Assembly (NCBI GenBank): GCA_964450755.1
Contig: CAYVDJ010000089.1
Location: forward strand, 1-20,806
Source of the DNA: JAADDG01 sp964450755
Lineage (GTDB): Bacteria > Campylobacterota > Campylobacteria > Campylobacterales > JAADDG01
Reading direction: 5' to 3'
DNA: 20,806 nucleotides
The notes under the pieces were generated by a model. That model ran no database searches. It saw only the letters and a list, made by a program, of their open reading frames with translations, and was not told the DNA's origin. A program made the translations under genes and the position numbers. Positions within the stretch are counted from its first letter, which is position 1. Every line of letters begins with the position of its first letter. Positions 7,072-15,375 of this stretch are shown here, piece after piece.

Positions 7072-7760
7072 GCCTGTTCTAAATCACCGCTGTATGAGAT
7101 AAGAGTTGCCTTTTTTACACCCATTTTTTCGTAAAGCTCATTTAAAAATGTTGAACTTTTCTCCTTCAGTCTCACCTCGCTTGTTATCTCATAATAGGAG
7201 GGATTTATCGTTTTTGATTTTAACTCATAATTTGAAACCGAATTTTTGACAAGCTCTACTATATCACTCTCCTTTTTATCATGAGGAATCTGCATAACCA
7301 AAAGATAGGGTTTTTCCGCTGAAGGTTTTTTGCTCATAACAAATAAAACTATTGTTATAAGAAGAGAACCGATGATAGAGATATTGAAATATCCAACCCC
7401 GTTTGCTATACCAACCGTTATAGCCCAAAAGATAAAAACAAGATCAATCGGATCTTTTATCGGTGTTCTGAATCTGACAATCGACAATGCTCCGACCATA
7501 CCCAAAGACAAAACCAGATTTCCGCTGATAGTCATGATGATAAGAGTAACAACCATTGAAATAGTTATCAAAGAGACATTGAAACTTTTTTGATACAAAA
7601 CTCCTTTGAAAGTCTTTTTGTAAACAAAAAAGATAAAAAGCCCCACCAAAAATGTAACTGTAAGATTTACGACGATATCGGCGATAGTAAATTTATCGAT
7701 TCCGCTTTGCATCGCTACAAAACTTTTGTTAAAAATATCAGAAAAGTTAAGTTGTTGCAT
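7068..7760 (-). CDS. DUF4956 integral membrane protein
   Basis: This 230-residue inner-membrane protein has hydrophobic segments at about 26-47, 62-79, 82-96, 106-118 and 125-142, and a soluble C-terminal domain (about 150-228) with an alternating strand/helix pattern. The conserved core GMVGALSIVRFRTPIKDPID (87-106), followed by FWAITVGIANGVG, is the signature of DUF4956. The biochemical role of the family is unknown. Its genes are often found beside VTC polyphosphate polymerase and CotH genes, as here. The ATG start lies 3 nt after the VTC stop, and its own stop overlaps the next gene as ATGA. This arrangement suggests it forms a complex with, or acts as a membrane channel or anchor for, the VTC-domain protein. 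Confidence 0.88.
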   Translation of the reverse strand: MQQLNFSDIFNKSFVAMQSGIDKFTIADIVVNLTVTFLVGLFIFFVYKKTFKGVLYQKSFNVSLITISMVVTLIIMTISGNLVLSLGMVGALSIVRFRTPIKDPIDLVFIFWAITVGIANGVGYFNISIIGSLLITIVLFVMSKKPSAEKPYLLVMQIPHDKKESDIVELVKNSVSNYELKSKTINPSYYEITSEVRLKEKSSTFLNELYEKMGVKKATLISYSGDLEQA

Positions 7761-7763
7761 ATT

Positions 7764-8477
7764 TTAATTATCCTCCCATTTATTCATTTTTAAAAATCTC
7801 CTGCTTAAAGTGTATTTGCTGATTGCCTGTCTCTCAAAAGAGTCAATTTGTAAAATCTTTTGTATAAATTCCGGTAAAACCGTTTCATATTTTATCTCCA
7901 AAATCTGCTTTCCCTCCAAAATCACAGGCACGGTATGCAGATCTTTGCAAAAAAGATCAAAATCGCTGTTGTTTGAATGCAGATCTTTGTCTATCGTTAT
8001 TCTAAGATTGAAAAAATCAAAAACAAAAGCATCTCTTGTATAATCCACAATAACTTTTGGACGATACAACTTTTCACTGAATTTTATATATATTTTATTT
8101 AATATCGCATTATTATACTTCAAAAGCTCTTCATAATCGCCCTCTATCACTCTGTAAGCGCTCTCTTTTGAGATAGTTGCACTCTCTTTGAATATCTGAT
8201 TGTTCAGTTTGTGCTTTATCTCAAACTTTACACTGTTACTGTCCAAATCATAGATTCTCATCCTGTATTTTTGTCTCTCAAATATTCCTGACTGTTTGTC
8301 ATAAAGAGACTCGTCATCAAACGAATCAAAATAGAGACTTCTTATAAAATAACCCTTTGTGGCTCTACTGAAAGGATCCTCTTTCAAAACTCTTTTTATT
8401 CTTGTAACAAGAGAGTGATATTCAAGATTGTTGATATAATATTTCAATTCATTTCTTCTGACTTTGAGATCTGACAC
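7764..8477 (-). CDS. VTC-domain polyphosphate polymerase-like protein
   Basis: This soluble 237-residue protein corresponds to one VTC domain, the tunnel-fold catalytic domain of yeast Vtc4, which makes polyphosphate from ATP. The tunnel residues are all there: RRNELKYYI (7-15), YFIRSLYFDS (43-52), FERQKYRMRIY with Arg68/Lys70/Arg72/Arg74, VKFEIKHK with Lys84/Glu86/Lys88, VDYTRDAF with Arg148, LRITIDKDL (158-166), ILEIKY with Glu194/Lys196, and SKYTLS (220-225). It should therefore be active, with polymer released toward a membrane partner. No transmembrane helix is seen, so the DUF4956 protein encoded 3 nt downstream is the likely anchor. The start is GTG (8475-8477), immediately after the TAG of the CotH-like gene. 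Acting on another phosphorylated substrate remains possible. Confidence 0.9.
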   Translation of the reverse strand: MSDLKVRRNELKYYINNLEYHSLVTRIKRVLKEDPFSRATKGYFIRSLYFDSFDDESLYDKQSGIFERQKYRMRIYDLDSNSVKFEIKHKLNNQIFKESATISKESAYRVIEGDYEELLKYNNAILNKIYIKFSEKLYRPKVIVDYTRDAFVFDFFNLRITIDKDLHSNNSDFDLFCKDLHTVPVILEGKQILEIKYETVLPEFIQKILQIDSFERQAISKYTLSRRFLKMNKWEDN

Positions 8478-11400
8478 CTATCTATCCTTTTTGGTAAGCA
8501 GTTTGTATTTCAAAGAGATCTCTCTTGGTTTGCTTTTTACTTTCGATCTGAAACTTTTTTCACTTTTGAGTTCTATGAAATTTATCCCTTTATCCAACCC
8601 TATCTCTTCAAATCTCACCTCATTTGGCTTTAACTTGACTTTTGCATAAAATCTGAAATTTTTATAAACAGTTACAAAAAAAGGCTCTTTTGAGAGATCA
8701 TTTGCCGTAAATCTCAAAAATATTCTTCCCCCTGTTTTATCACTGTTTATCCAGACTCCGCTTCTTTTGCCTTTTGCCCAGTGATCATCATAATAATTTA
8801 CATAAAAATATCTGATCCCTTTTTGAAACTCCTCTTTTTCCTCTTTTGTCAAAGACTCTATATCGATATGGATTCCAAGCTCTCTTCTGTCCTCATTAAA
8901 TCCGCAGACTTTGGGGATACAGACACGATCGCTTTTAAATTCGATCTCACTGAAACCCTTTTTAAGTTTTATATATGCAAACTGGGCTTCGGATGTGTTG
9001 ATAAAAGATCTCAGTATCGGTTTTTTATCCTGATCTATCTCTACATTTGCTTTGTTTAAGAGGAAAAATTTTACCCTTTTTAACTCCTCTTTATCCCAAA
9101 AAATAACAACTTTTGCTCTTTTTCCCCTGCTCCAGTGATCTTCATAGGTATTGAAGTAAAAAATCCTCTTTTTTATAACCTTGTTATCAAATAAAACTTC
9201 TAAAATTTCCGTTTCAAAATCAAGAAGATATTGATAAAGTTTTTTATCATCTTTGAAAGAGGAAAAGAACTCTTTTAGAGGATAAAATGCGTTTTTGTTT
9301 GTTTTGTCATATTTCAAAGAGAGTGCGAAATTTTTAACCGCTTCATCTTTTCTATCAAGAAGCATCAAAGTATTTGCATAGTAACGATATCTTTTTGAAA
9401 GAGTTTTATTGTCATCCTTGTCTGTAAACTCAAGAGCTTTTTTGAAACAAACAAGCGCTTTTTGATACTCCTTTTTTGCAAAAAAGAGATGTCCTTTTTT
9501 CTCCTCCTCATCAGGAAACCGTGTTTTTTGAAAACAGGACTTTACTGTATTGGCAAAAGATATCTTAATAAAAGATTTTTTGTCCTTTTTTACCTTTTTA
9601 TTTCCAGACAGAGCTATATTTTCAGCCTCCAAAAAACCGCCTTCATCATATCTTTTGTTTTTGTTGTAAAGATGAATTGCCATATCTTTTGAGTTGATGA
9701 TCGTCAGATTTTTTGCTTTTACTTTTGATTTGTCTTTTATCTCCAAACCTATATAATTTTCCACAAACAAAGAATCGCTCACACTCATATTTGACCACTC
9801 TCCAACCGAGATACCTTTATCACCGTTTTGCACAAACTCACAACTGCTTACATTTATATCGGTAGTCATTACATCAAGTCCGTCATTGCCGCTTGTTATA
9901 AACTTGCACTCTTTTATAGAAATGTTTGAGATATCTATATCAAGTCCGTCGCTTCTTGCATTTTGAAAAAGACTCTCTTTTATATCTCCTTTGCTGTAAG
10001 CTATATGCATAGCATCATCGCCGGTATAGTTTTTCAGTATTTTTAAATGATCGGCTTTTAGATTTTTGACATTATGAAAAGACAAAGGAGCCGTAAAATG
10101 GACAAGTTTTCTCTCATCAACCGATCCTCCTTCTACTTTGACAAAGGAGAGTTTGGCATTTTTTGACCAGATTCCGACTATCCCCCATGGTTTTGCCTTA
10201 AAAAGCGGTTTGAAAATGACGGGCTTCTCTTTTGTGCCTTTTATTTTAAGATCTCCGTAAAAGTAGATCGATTTTTTGCTGTTTAGTCTAAAAACCGTTC
10301 CCTCTTTGACAACCACCGGATTATAAAAAACTTTTGTTTCATTTATATCGATAACACCTTTTAAAGTTATTTTTGGAAGATTGGAAGAGGTTTGACAAAA
10401 GGCAGGTTCACATGAATCACTTTCCCTGTCTATTTTAAAATCCTCTTTTTTCAATCTCACCTCTTTGCCCGTTATATAGTTATAAGCTTTTAAATTTTTT
10501 ATATCTTTTATATCAAATGTGTAATAAAGAGGCGCATTTACTATAATATCCGCTCCATAGAGAAGTTTGGGTCTTGAGTTTTGAGCATTTTTCAAAATCT
10601 TTCTGCCTGGATAGAGTATCTTTTTTTGACCGTTTAACCAAACCGTAACCGGAGAATTTCCCCAAACTTTAAAAATGATCTTTGAATCCTCCGTTTTATA
10701 GGAGATTTTGGCATCATTGTAAACCTCTTTCAGATAATCAAATCTTCTTTTTAAAATCCTCTCATCCTCTTTTACACCTTTGTAAAACTCATCCATCGTA
10801 AAAGAGGTACTTACCCATTTATCGGATATTTTGGGATCCAAAACGGCGGTATCTCTTAGATAATCGCTTTTTAGATCTCTTTTTATCTTTTTGATCACAT
10901 CTTCATACTTTTTCAAAAGCAAAGAGGGAGAAAAATCAAGCTTTTTTAAAATATCATAGGCATATTTGTCTCTTTGGGCTTCGAGGATCGGATTTAATCT
11001 GACTCTGTTCAAAAGAGGATAAACGCTTAAATCTTTTATCTTCTCATCACTCCATACCCTAAGATCCCACTCTATGGGTTCATATTTTCCAAGATAGGGA
11101 TCAAAATAGATTTTGTGATTATGATGATAGTCATGGTGATCGCTTCCGAAAATCACATCCAAAGCAAAGAAAGCATAAAATTTCTTTTTGTCGGTCATTG
11201 TATTAAAAAAGTCGTAAAATTCCCTGTCATTAAAATTATTGACAGCATTTATAAAATAATTTATATCGCTTCGATCATATTTCTGTTCGGCGTTTCTTGC
11301 GGCTTTTTTTGTCCAGTTGTTCGCATCAAACCAGAGATTTGATACCCCTCTTTTGTCAGGCTCTCCGTAATCTCCAAAATAGACAGAACCCGGCATTCTT

Positions 11401-12050
11401 TTGAATTTTCTAAGAAGAGATTCATCAACCTGACTGAGATAGAGATAAACACCCATGTACTTGCCGTTTATATAGACTCTTGCAGGAAAAAAATCAGGAG
11501 CCATCAAAGAGTTCTGTTTTGCAAAATCATAAACCACAACATCTCTGAAACTGTACCAGTTTGGAGGATTTATCAGATTGAATTTCAACTCCATATTGAA
11601 AATATCTTTTTTTGCAAGTTTTATACGGAAAGATTTTTGGGGATAGAGCCAGTGAAAATTGTTATCTCCTCTGTATTTCAGTTTCACTTTTCTTATCTTC
11701 TTATCCATGCTTGTCTTCAGATAGGCATCTATATAGTGATCTTTTCCGCTTTTTGGCAAATCTTTGTTTAAACTGTCCAAATCTTTCTGTTTTACTGTAA
11801 TCTTGAAAGTTAGAAGGGGTGATTGAAAATCTTTCAAAGGCGGTGGAGCTTCAAGTTTGTTCCACTCATATTTTAACTCTTTTTTGAAAAAGAACAAAAA
11901 TCTCTCATAATTTAGAGGAATATCCATCTTTAGAGTATCTTTATAGGTATAAAAATCATTTAAAGCTCTAAAACAAAGAGAACCTGCTATTGAAAATATC
12001 AATAAAAAAGAGAGTATAAAAACCGTTTTATAGTTTCTTAGAAATTTCAC
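8478..12050 (-). CDS. Giant exported CotH-kinase-like protein with beta-helix, TPR and C-terminal repeats
   Basis: The 1190-residue protein has an N-terminal signal anchor (about 8-29). Residues about 78-340 match CotH: RGDNNFHWLYPQKSFRIKL (127-145), RVYINGKYMGVYLYLSQVDE (191-210), and HNHKIYFDPYLGKYEPIEWD with Asp329. CotH proteins are secreted atypical kinases. After a linker domain (about 450-555) comes a right-handed beta-helix (about 560-800) with repeated turns such as ARSDGLDIDISN and SGNDGLDVMTT, typical of carbohydrate-binding or -cleaving proteins. Two TPR-like helix pairs follow (about 846-915), then two related domains with YEDHWSRGKR (969-978) and YDDHWAKGKR (1087-1096). C-x4-C pairs (547/552, 1044/1049) fit an extracytoplasmic disulfide location. 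The GTG start overlaps the double glycosyltransferase gene by 23 nt. Probable role: phosphorylating or binding the surface glycan. Confidence 0.85.
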   Translation of the reverse strand: MKFLRNYKTVFILSFLLIFSIAGSLCFRALNDFYTYKDTLKMDIPLNYERFLFFFKKELKYEWNKLEAPPPLKDFQSPLLTFKITVKQKDLDSLNKDLPKSGKDHYIDAYLKTSMDKKIRKVKLKYRGDNNFHWLYPQKSFRIKLAKKDIFNMELKFNLINPPNWYSFRDVVVYDFAKQNSLMAPDFFPARVYINGKYMGVYLYLSQVDESLLRKFKRMPGSVYFGDYGEPDKRGVSNLWFDANNWTKKAARNAEQKYDRSDINYFINAVNNFNDREFYDFFNTMTDKKKFYAFFALDVIFGSDHHDYHHNHKIYFDPYLGKYEPIEWDLRVWSDEKIKDLSVYPLLNRVRLNPILEAQRDKYAYDILKKLDFSPSLLLKKYEDVIKKIKRDLKSDYLRDTAVLDPKISDKWVSTSFTMDEFYKGVKEDERILKRRFDYLKEVYNDAKISYKTEDSKIIFKVWGNSPVTVWLNGQKKILYPGRKILKNAQNSRPKLLYGADIIVNAPLYYTFDIKDIKNLKAYNYITGKEVRLKKEDFKIDRESDSCEPAFCQTSSNLPKITLKGVIDINETKVFYNPVVVKEGTVFRLNSKKSIYFYGDLKIKGTKEKPVIFKPLFKAKPWGIVGIWSKNAKLSFVKVEGGSVDERKLVHFTAPLSFHNVKNLKADHLKILKNYTGDDAMHIAYSKGDIKESLFQNARSDGLDIDISNISIKECKFITSGNDGLDVMTTDINVSSCEFVQNGDKGISVGEWSNMSVSDSLFVENYIGLEIKDKSKVKAKNLTIINSKDMAIHLYNKNKRYDEGGFLEAENIALSGNKKVKKDKKSFIKISFANTVKSCFQKTRFPDEEEKKGHLFFAKKEYQKALVCFKKALEFTDKDDNKTLSKRYRYYANTLMLLDRKDEAVKNFALSLKYDKTNKNAFYPLKEFFSSFKDDKKLYQYLLDFETEILEVLFDNKVIKKRIFYFNTYEDHWSRGKRAKVVIFWDKEELKRVKFFLLNKANVEIDQDKKPILRSFINTSEAQFAYIKLKKGFSEIEFKSDRVCIPKVCGFNEDRRELGIHIDIESLTKEEKEEFQKGIRYFYVNYYDDHWAKGKRSGVWINSDKTGGRIFLRFTANDLSKEPFFVTVYKNFRFYAKVKLKPNEVRFEEIGLDKGINFIELKSEKSFRSKVKSKPREISLKYKLLTKKDR

Positions 12051-14349
12051 TGTAAAACTTCCTCAATTTATCTCCTATCACTTTCCAACTGTAATTTTTC
12101 TCTACAAACTCTCTTGCTCTGTAAACATCCGTATAATTTTGAATATCTTTTATATATTTATAAAAATCATCAACTTTGGCTATTTTTATAATCCCCTCCG
12201 GTATATCAAGACCCCTTGCGCCGACTTTGGTACTAAGCACACAAATACCTGCCGCCATATAATCCAACATCTTCAGATTTGTTCCCGAACCGCTTAACAT
12301 CGGATTTAAAGCCACATCACTCACAGAGAGAAAAGAGGCTTTTTCATCATCATCAACGATTCCGGTAAATCCTACATTCTCAGGCTTCTCTTTGCCTCCG
12401 AAAAAAAGCCCCACACTTCCCAAAATGACAAACTTGACATCAGGCACTTTTTTTGCCATCTCAAATATCATGTAAACGGCATCGATATTTGGTTTATGCC
12501 AACTTCCTATAAAAAGGGCTATCTTGTTTCCTTCAAATCCAAGCTCCCTTTTCTTTTTCTCTTTCATCTTTGGATCTGTAAAAAAGACACTGTTTAAATC
12601 CACACCGTTTGGAATCAAAAGAGCTTTTTTGGGTGAACTCAAAAAAGCCTCACTCATCAAAACCTCATCCTCTTTTGAACAAAAGATCGTAGCGATACTC
12701 TTTTGTGTTGCCTCTTTTTCTGTTTCAAAAAGTTTTTTCAGTATCTTTTGACTCTCTTTGTTTTTATCAAACATATCTTTTTTTAAAAGATATTCAAAAT
12801 TATGAGATTCATGAAGGATCGGTTTTGAAGAGTATTTTTTCAAAAACGGATAAAAATAGGGATGATTTGTAACCGATACAAAACTCTCTTTTGAAGATTT
12901 CAAAAACTCCTCTTTTAAAAGAGGAAGTTTGTCAAAATACTCTGCCACAACAACATCCGAAACAGGAACACCGGCAGCCTTTTGCATCTTCATCTCAAAA
13001 TTCACAAGAGCATCGCTTTTTGGTATCCTTCTTTCATAGAGATTTGGCGCTATCTCTTTGTAAAAATCATCCTCTTTGTTGTTTGAGATCGATATGATCT
13101 CAACATCAAAATCTTTCGCCACCTCTTTATAGAGATAATAGATCCTGTTTTGTCCTCCTCCTCGCGGCGGAAATATGGGATAGGTGGAAAGGACGGTTAT
13201 CTTTTTTCTTTTTTTGACTTTCAGAAGTTTGTCGGCACAGTTTTTCCAAGTGATGTTTTTGACGATCTCATAACCGTTTTCTCCAAACTCTTTGGCAAGT
13301 TTAACATCAAAAGCCAAAAAAGAGAGCTTGGAAGAGAGGTCTTTTATATCGTTTGCTTTTGCTACAAGACCGGTTTTTTGATCTTTTACAAACTCCAAAA
13401 CTCCTCCGCTGTCGCTGTAGGTGATAACGCTTTTTTTACTCATCATCGCTTCTATCGTGATAAGACCGTAATCCTCTTCAAACGGAACAAAGATAACGGC
13501 ATAGGCATTTTTATAGAGTTTTATCAACTCCTCATCACTTACAAAACCCAAAAATTCTATCCTCTTGTCATCTTTTGCAATCTCTTTGAGTTCATTTTGC
13601 AAAGGACCGCTTCCGGCAATTTTCAAAGGGATGGAAATATCTGTATTTTTGTAAGAGAGGATGATATCTTTTATCCTCTTTGCATTATCAAGTCTGCTTA
13701 CCGTGAAAAAATACTCATAAGAGCCGCTTTCAAATCTCTCAAGATTTGACGGAGGATAATTGACCAAAACTTTGGCATCTTTTGGAAAATACTCTCTTCT
13801 GTTGGCAACCGTTTTTGAAATGGCAGAAAAACTTTTGACATCTTTCATAAAAAGAGCATCAAGATAATGAACTATTTTTCTGATAAAAGGAGCCGGAAAA
13901 GCAAAAAGAGAGGGATCAATATCATCTTTTCCTTTCAAAGCAAAAATCAGTTTGAAAAAACTATCCGTATCATCTCTTTTTTGATCCATAAAATCCAAAA
14001 TCTTTTTGACTCTTTCATCTTCAGTTTTGATTTTCCCATCTTTGAAAGGATAGGTATCATAAAGCCCTCTTAGAGTATGAAGCATATAGATATGATGGTT
14101 TTTGTGCCTTATCGCCCATGCGGGATATTTACCGCTGATCACCATATCAAAATGAGACAAATCAAGCCTGTAAAAAGCGTAATAGGAATCCAAAAGCTCC
14201 CAAAAACCGTTCTCTTTTGCAGGAAGTTTTATCAGTTCGCAGTTGTGGGAAGTTTGTTTGTTGATATACTCCTGCAATCCCCACCAAAGTTTTTCAGCTC
14301 CTCCGACTCCGAAAGGAACAGGACTTGGGGCAACTATGGCTATCTTCAT
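12028..14349 (-). CDS. Tandem double GT4 glycosyltransferase
   Basis: This 773-residue protein consists of two GT-B glycosyltransferase units in one chain. Unit 1 (about 1-375) has the GVGGAEKLWWGL loop (14-25), SRLDNAKR (218-225), GSGPL and the E-x7-E pair Glu292/Glu300 in EEDYGLITIEAM, followed by DSGGVLEFV. Unit 2 (about 383-773) begins with TVLSTYPIFPPRGGGQNRI (385-403). It has IPNGVDLN (579-586), FIGSWHKPN (613-621) and SGSGTNLKMLDYMAAG (686-701), where the last acidic position is Asp rather than Glu. Unit 1 resembles the separate GT encoded just upstream, suggesting duplication. Each unit could add a different residue, as in fused polymerising mannosyltransferases. The ATG directly abuts the upstream stop, and the 3' end overlaps the CotH-like gene by 23 nt. 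Substrates are unknown. Confidence 0.9.
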   Translation of the reverse strand: MKIAIVAPSPVPFGVGGAEKLWWGLQEYINKQTSHNCELIKLPAKENGFWELLDSYYAFYRLDLSHFDMVISGKYPAWAIRHKNHHIYMLHTLRGLYDTYPFKDGKIKTEDERVKKILDFMDQKRDDTDSFFKLIFALKGKDDIDPSLFAFPAPFIRKIVHYLDALFMKDVKSFSAISKTVANRREYFPKDAKVLVNYPPSNLERFESGSYEYFFTVSRLDNAKRIKDIILSYKNTDISIPLKIAGSGPLQNELKEIAKDDKRIEFLGFVSDEELIKLYKNAYAVIFVPFEEDYGLITIEAMMSKKSVITYSDSGGVLEFVKDQKTGLVAKANDIKDLSSKLSFLAFDVKLAKEFGENGYEIVKNITWKNCADKLLKVKKRKKITVLSTYPIFPPRGGGQNRIYYLYKEVAKDFDVEIISISNNKEDDFYKEIAPNLYERRIPKSDALVNFEMKMQKAAGVPVSDVVVAEYFDKLPLLKEEFLKSSKESFVSVTNHPYFYPFLKKYSSKPILHESHNFEYLLKKDMFDKNKESQKILKKLFETEKEATQKSIATIFCSKEDEVLMSEAFLSSPKKALLIPNGVDLNSVFFTDPKMKEKKKRELGFEGNKIALFIGSWHKPNIDAVYMIFEMAKKVPDVKFVILGSVGLFFGGKEKPENVGFTGIVDDDEKASFLSVSDVALNPMLSGSGTNLKMLDYMAAGICVLSTKVGARGLDIPEGIIKIAKVDDFYKYIKDIQNYTDVYRAREFVEKNYSWKVIGDKLRKFYSEISKKL

Positions 14350-15375
14350 CTAATCTGCCAGTTTTGAGACGACATTGTCCCAACTTATATTTTTTTGAAA
14401 ATAGATCTCATAACCTGCTCTTCCCATCTCCTTTGCTTTTTTTCTGTTTTCATATAAAAAATCTATCTTTTCTGCAAGTTCAAAAGGAGAATTTGAAAGA
14501 ACAAAACCGTTTGTTCCATCTTCTACAAACTCCAAAACTCCCCCCGAATCTTTGCAGGTTATAACCGGTTTGCAAGAGAGCATCGCTTCTAGGGTTACAT
14601 AACCGTAATCTTCATCATAAGGAGTGAAAAAAACTCCAAGACTCCTTGCATACAGCGTATATTTCTCCTCTTCTGTTATCTCTCCTATAAGAGAAACTCT
14701 CTCTTTTAGGTCATACTCTTCTATCATCTTTTGATATCTCACCTTCTGCCCTCCCTCTCCTGCTATGATGGCTTTGACAGGAGTTTTTACATATCTCATC
14801 GCTTCTATCAAAAGATACTGTCTTTTCAACTCTTCCAAACGACTGGGGAAAAAGAGATAGTTAAAAGGCTCTTTGTTGTAAAATCTCTCTTCATTAAAAG
14901 GAGGATGATAAAGAACAACAGAATCTATACCGTTGTATCTTTTTGCTCTTTCAGCAACGGTTTTTGACATGGCATATCGTTTTTTGAATGAAGGCAGTAT
15001 TTTATCATCATACTTTTTTATCTCATTTTTTAGTTTTTTCAGATCTTTTGAAGCATTTTTTTCATCATATAGTTCATAAACCGCTCTGTGCTGGTGCATA
15101 AGCCATAAAGTTTTGTTTTCATGATTTGCATAAAAAGCCGGAAACTGTAAAGATATGAGTCTGTCTATCGTATAACCGTTAAACTGGTTCAAATCCTGTT
15201 TCAACCATCCTTCCGTGGCTTTTAAAACCTCGCTTTCAGGGAAAAATTTAAAAGGCATCGTCAAAATCTCCACCTGATGACCGGCTCTTAAAAGCGCATC
15301 TCTTAAACCCTCTGTCATCAACTGCGAACCGCCTTTGATAAAAGGAACCTGAATGGAGGAGATAAGTATTCTCAA
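14350..15375 (-). CDS. GT4 glycosyltransferase
   Basis: This 341-residue GT-B enzyme is somewhat short for the family. It has an N-terminal loop KGGSQLMTEGL (14-24), WLMHQHRAVYELYD (91-104), SKTVAERAKRYN (137-148), FPSRLEELKRQ (176-186), AGEGG (205-209) and the E-x7-E pair Glu255/Glu263 in DEDYGYVTLEAMLSCKP, then DSGGVLEFVEDGTNGFV. These stretches line up with unit 1 of the double glycosyltransferase encoded immediately downstream, including the shared EDYG-EAM-DSGGVLEFV block and the H-x-x-x-x-Y-x-x-Y region. The start is TTG (15373-15375), overlapping the TGA of the methyltransferase gene as TTGA. Its position next to the presumed chain-capping enzyme could mean a primer or capping transferase, but this is not shown by sequence. 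Confidence 0.88.
   Translation of the reverse strand: MRILISSIQVPFIKGGSQLMTEGLRDALLRAGHQVEILTMPFKFFPESEVLKATEGWLKQDLNQFNGYTIDRLISLQFPAFYANHENKTLWLMHQHRAVYELYDEKNASKDLKKLKNEIKKYDDKILPSFKKRYAMSKTVAERAKRYNGIDSVVLYHPPFNEERFYNKEPFNYLFFPSRLEELKRQYLLIEAMRYVKTPVKAIIAGEGGQKVRYQKMIEEYDLKERVSLIGEITEEEKYTLYARSLGVFFTPYDEDYGYVTLEAMLSCKPVITCKDSGGVLEFVEDGTNGFVLSNSPFELAEKIDFLYENRKKAKEMGRAGYEIYFQKNISWDNVVSKLAD

Noticed and set aside
12909..12924. Perfect 16-bp palindrome cctcttttaaaagagg
   Set aside because: It lies within conserved coding sequence (Leu-Leu-Lys-Glu-Glu codons). The words ctcttt and aaagag are very common here, so chance is enough.
13150..13749. A 199-codon plus-strand open frame opposite the double glycosyltransferase
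   Set aside because: It lies wholly inside a well-supported gene on the other strand and its protein resembles nothing. It arises from the skewed codon use of the real gene.
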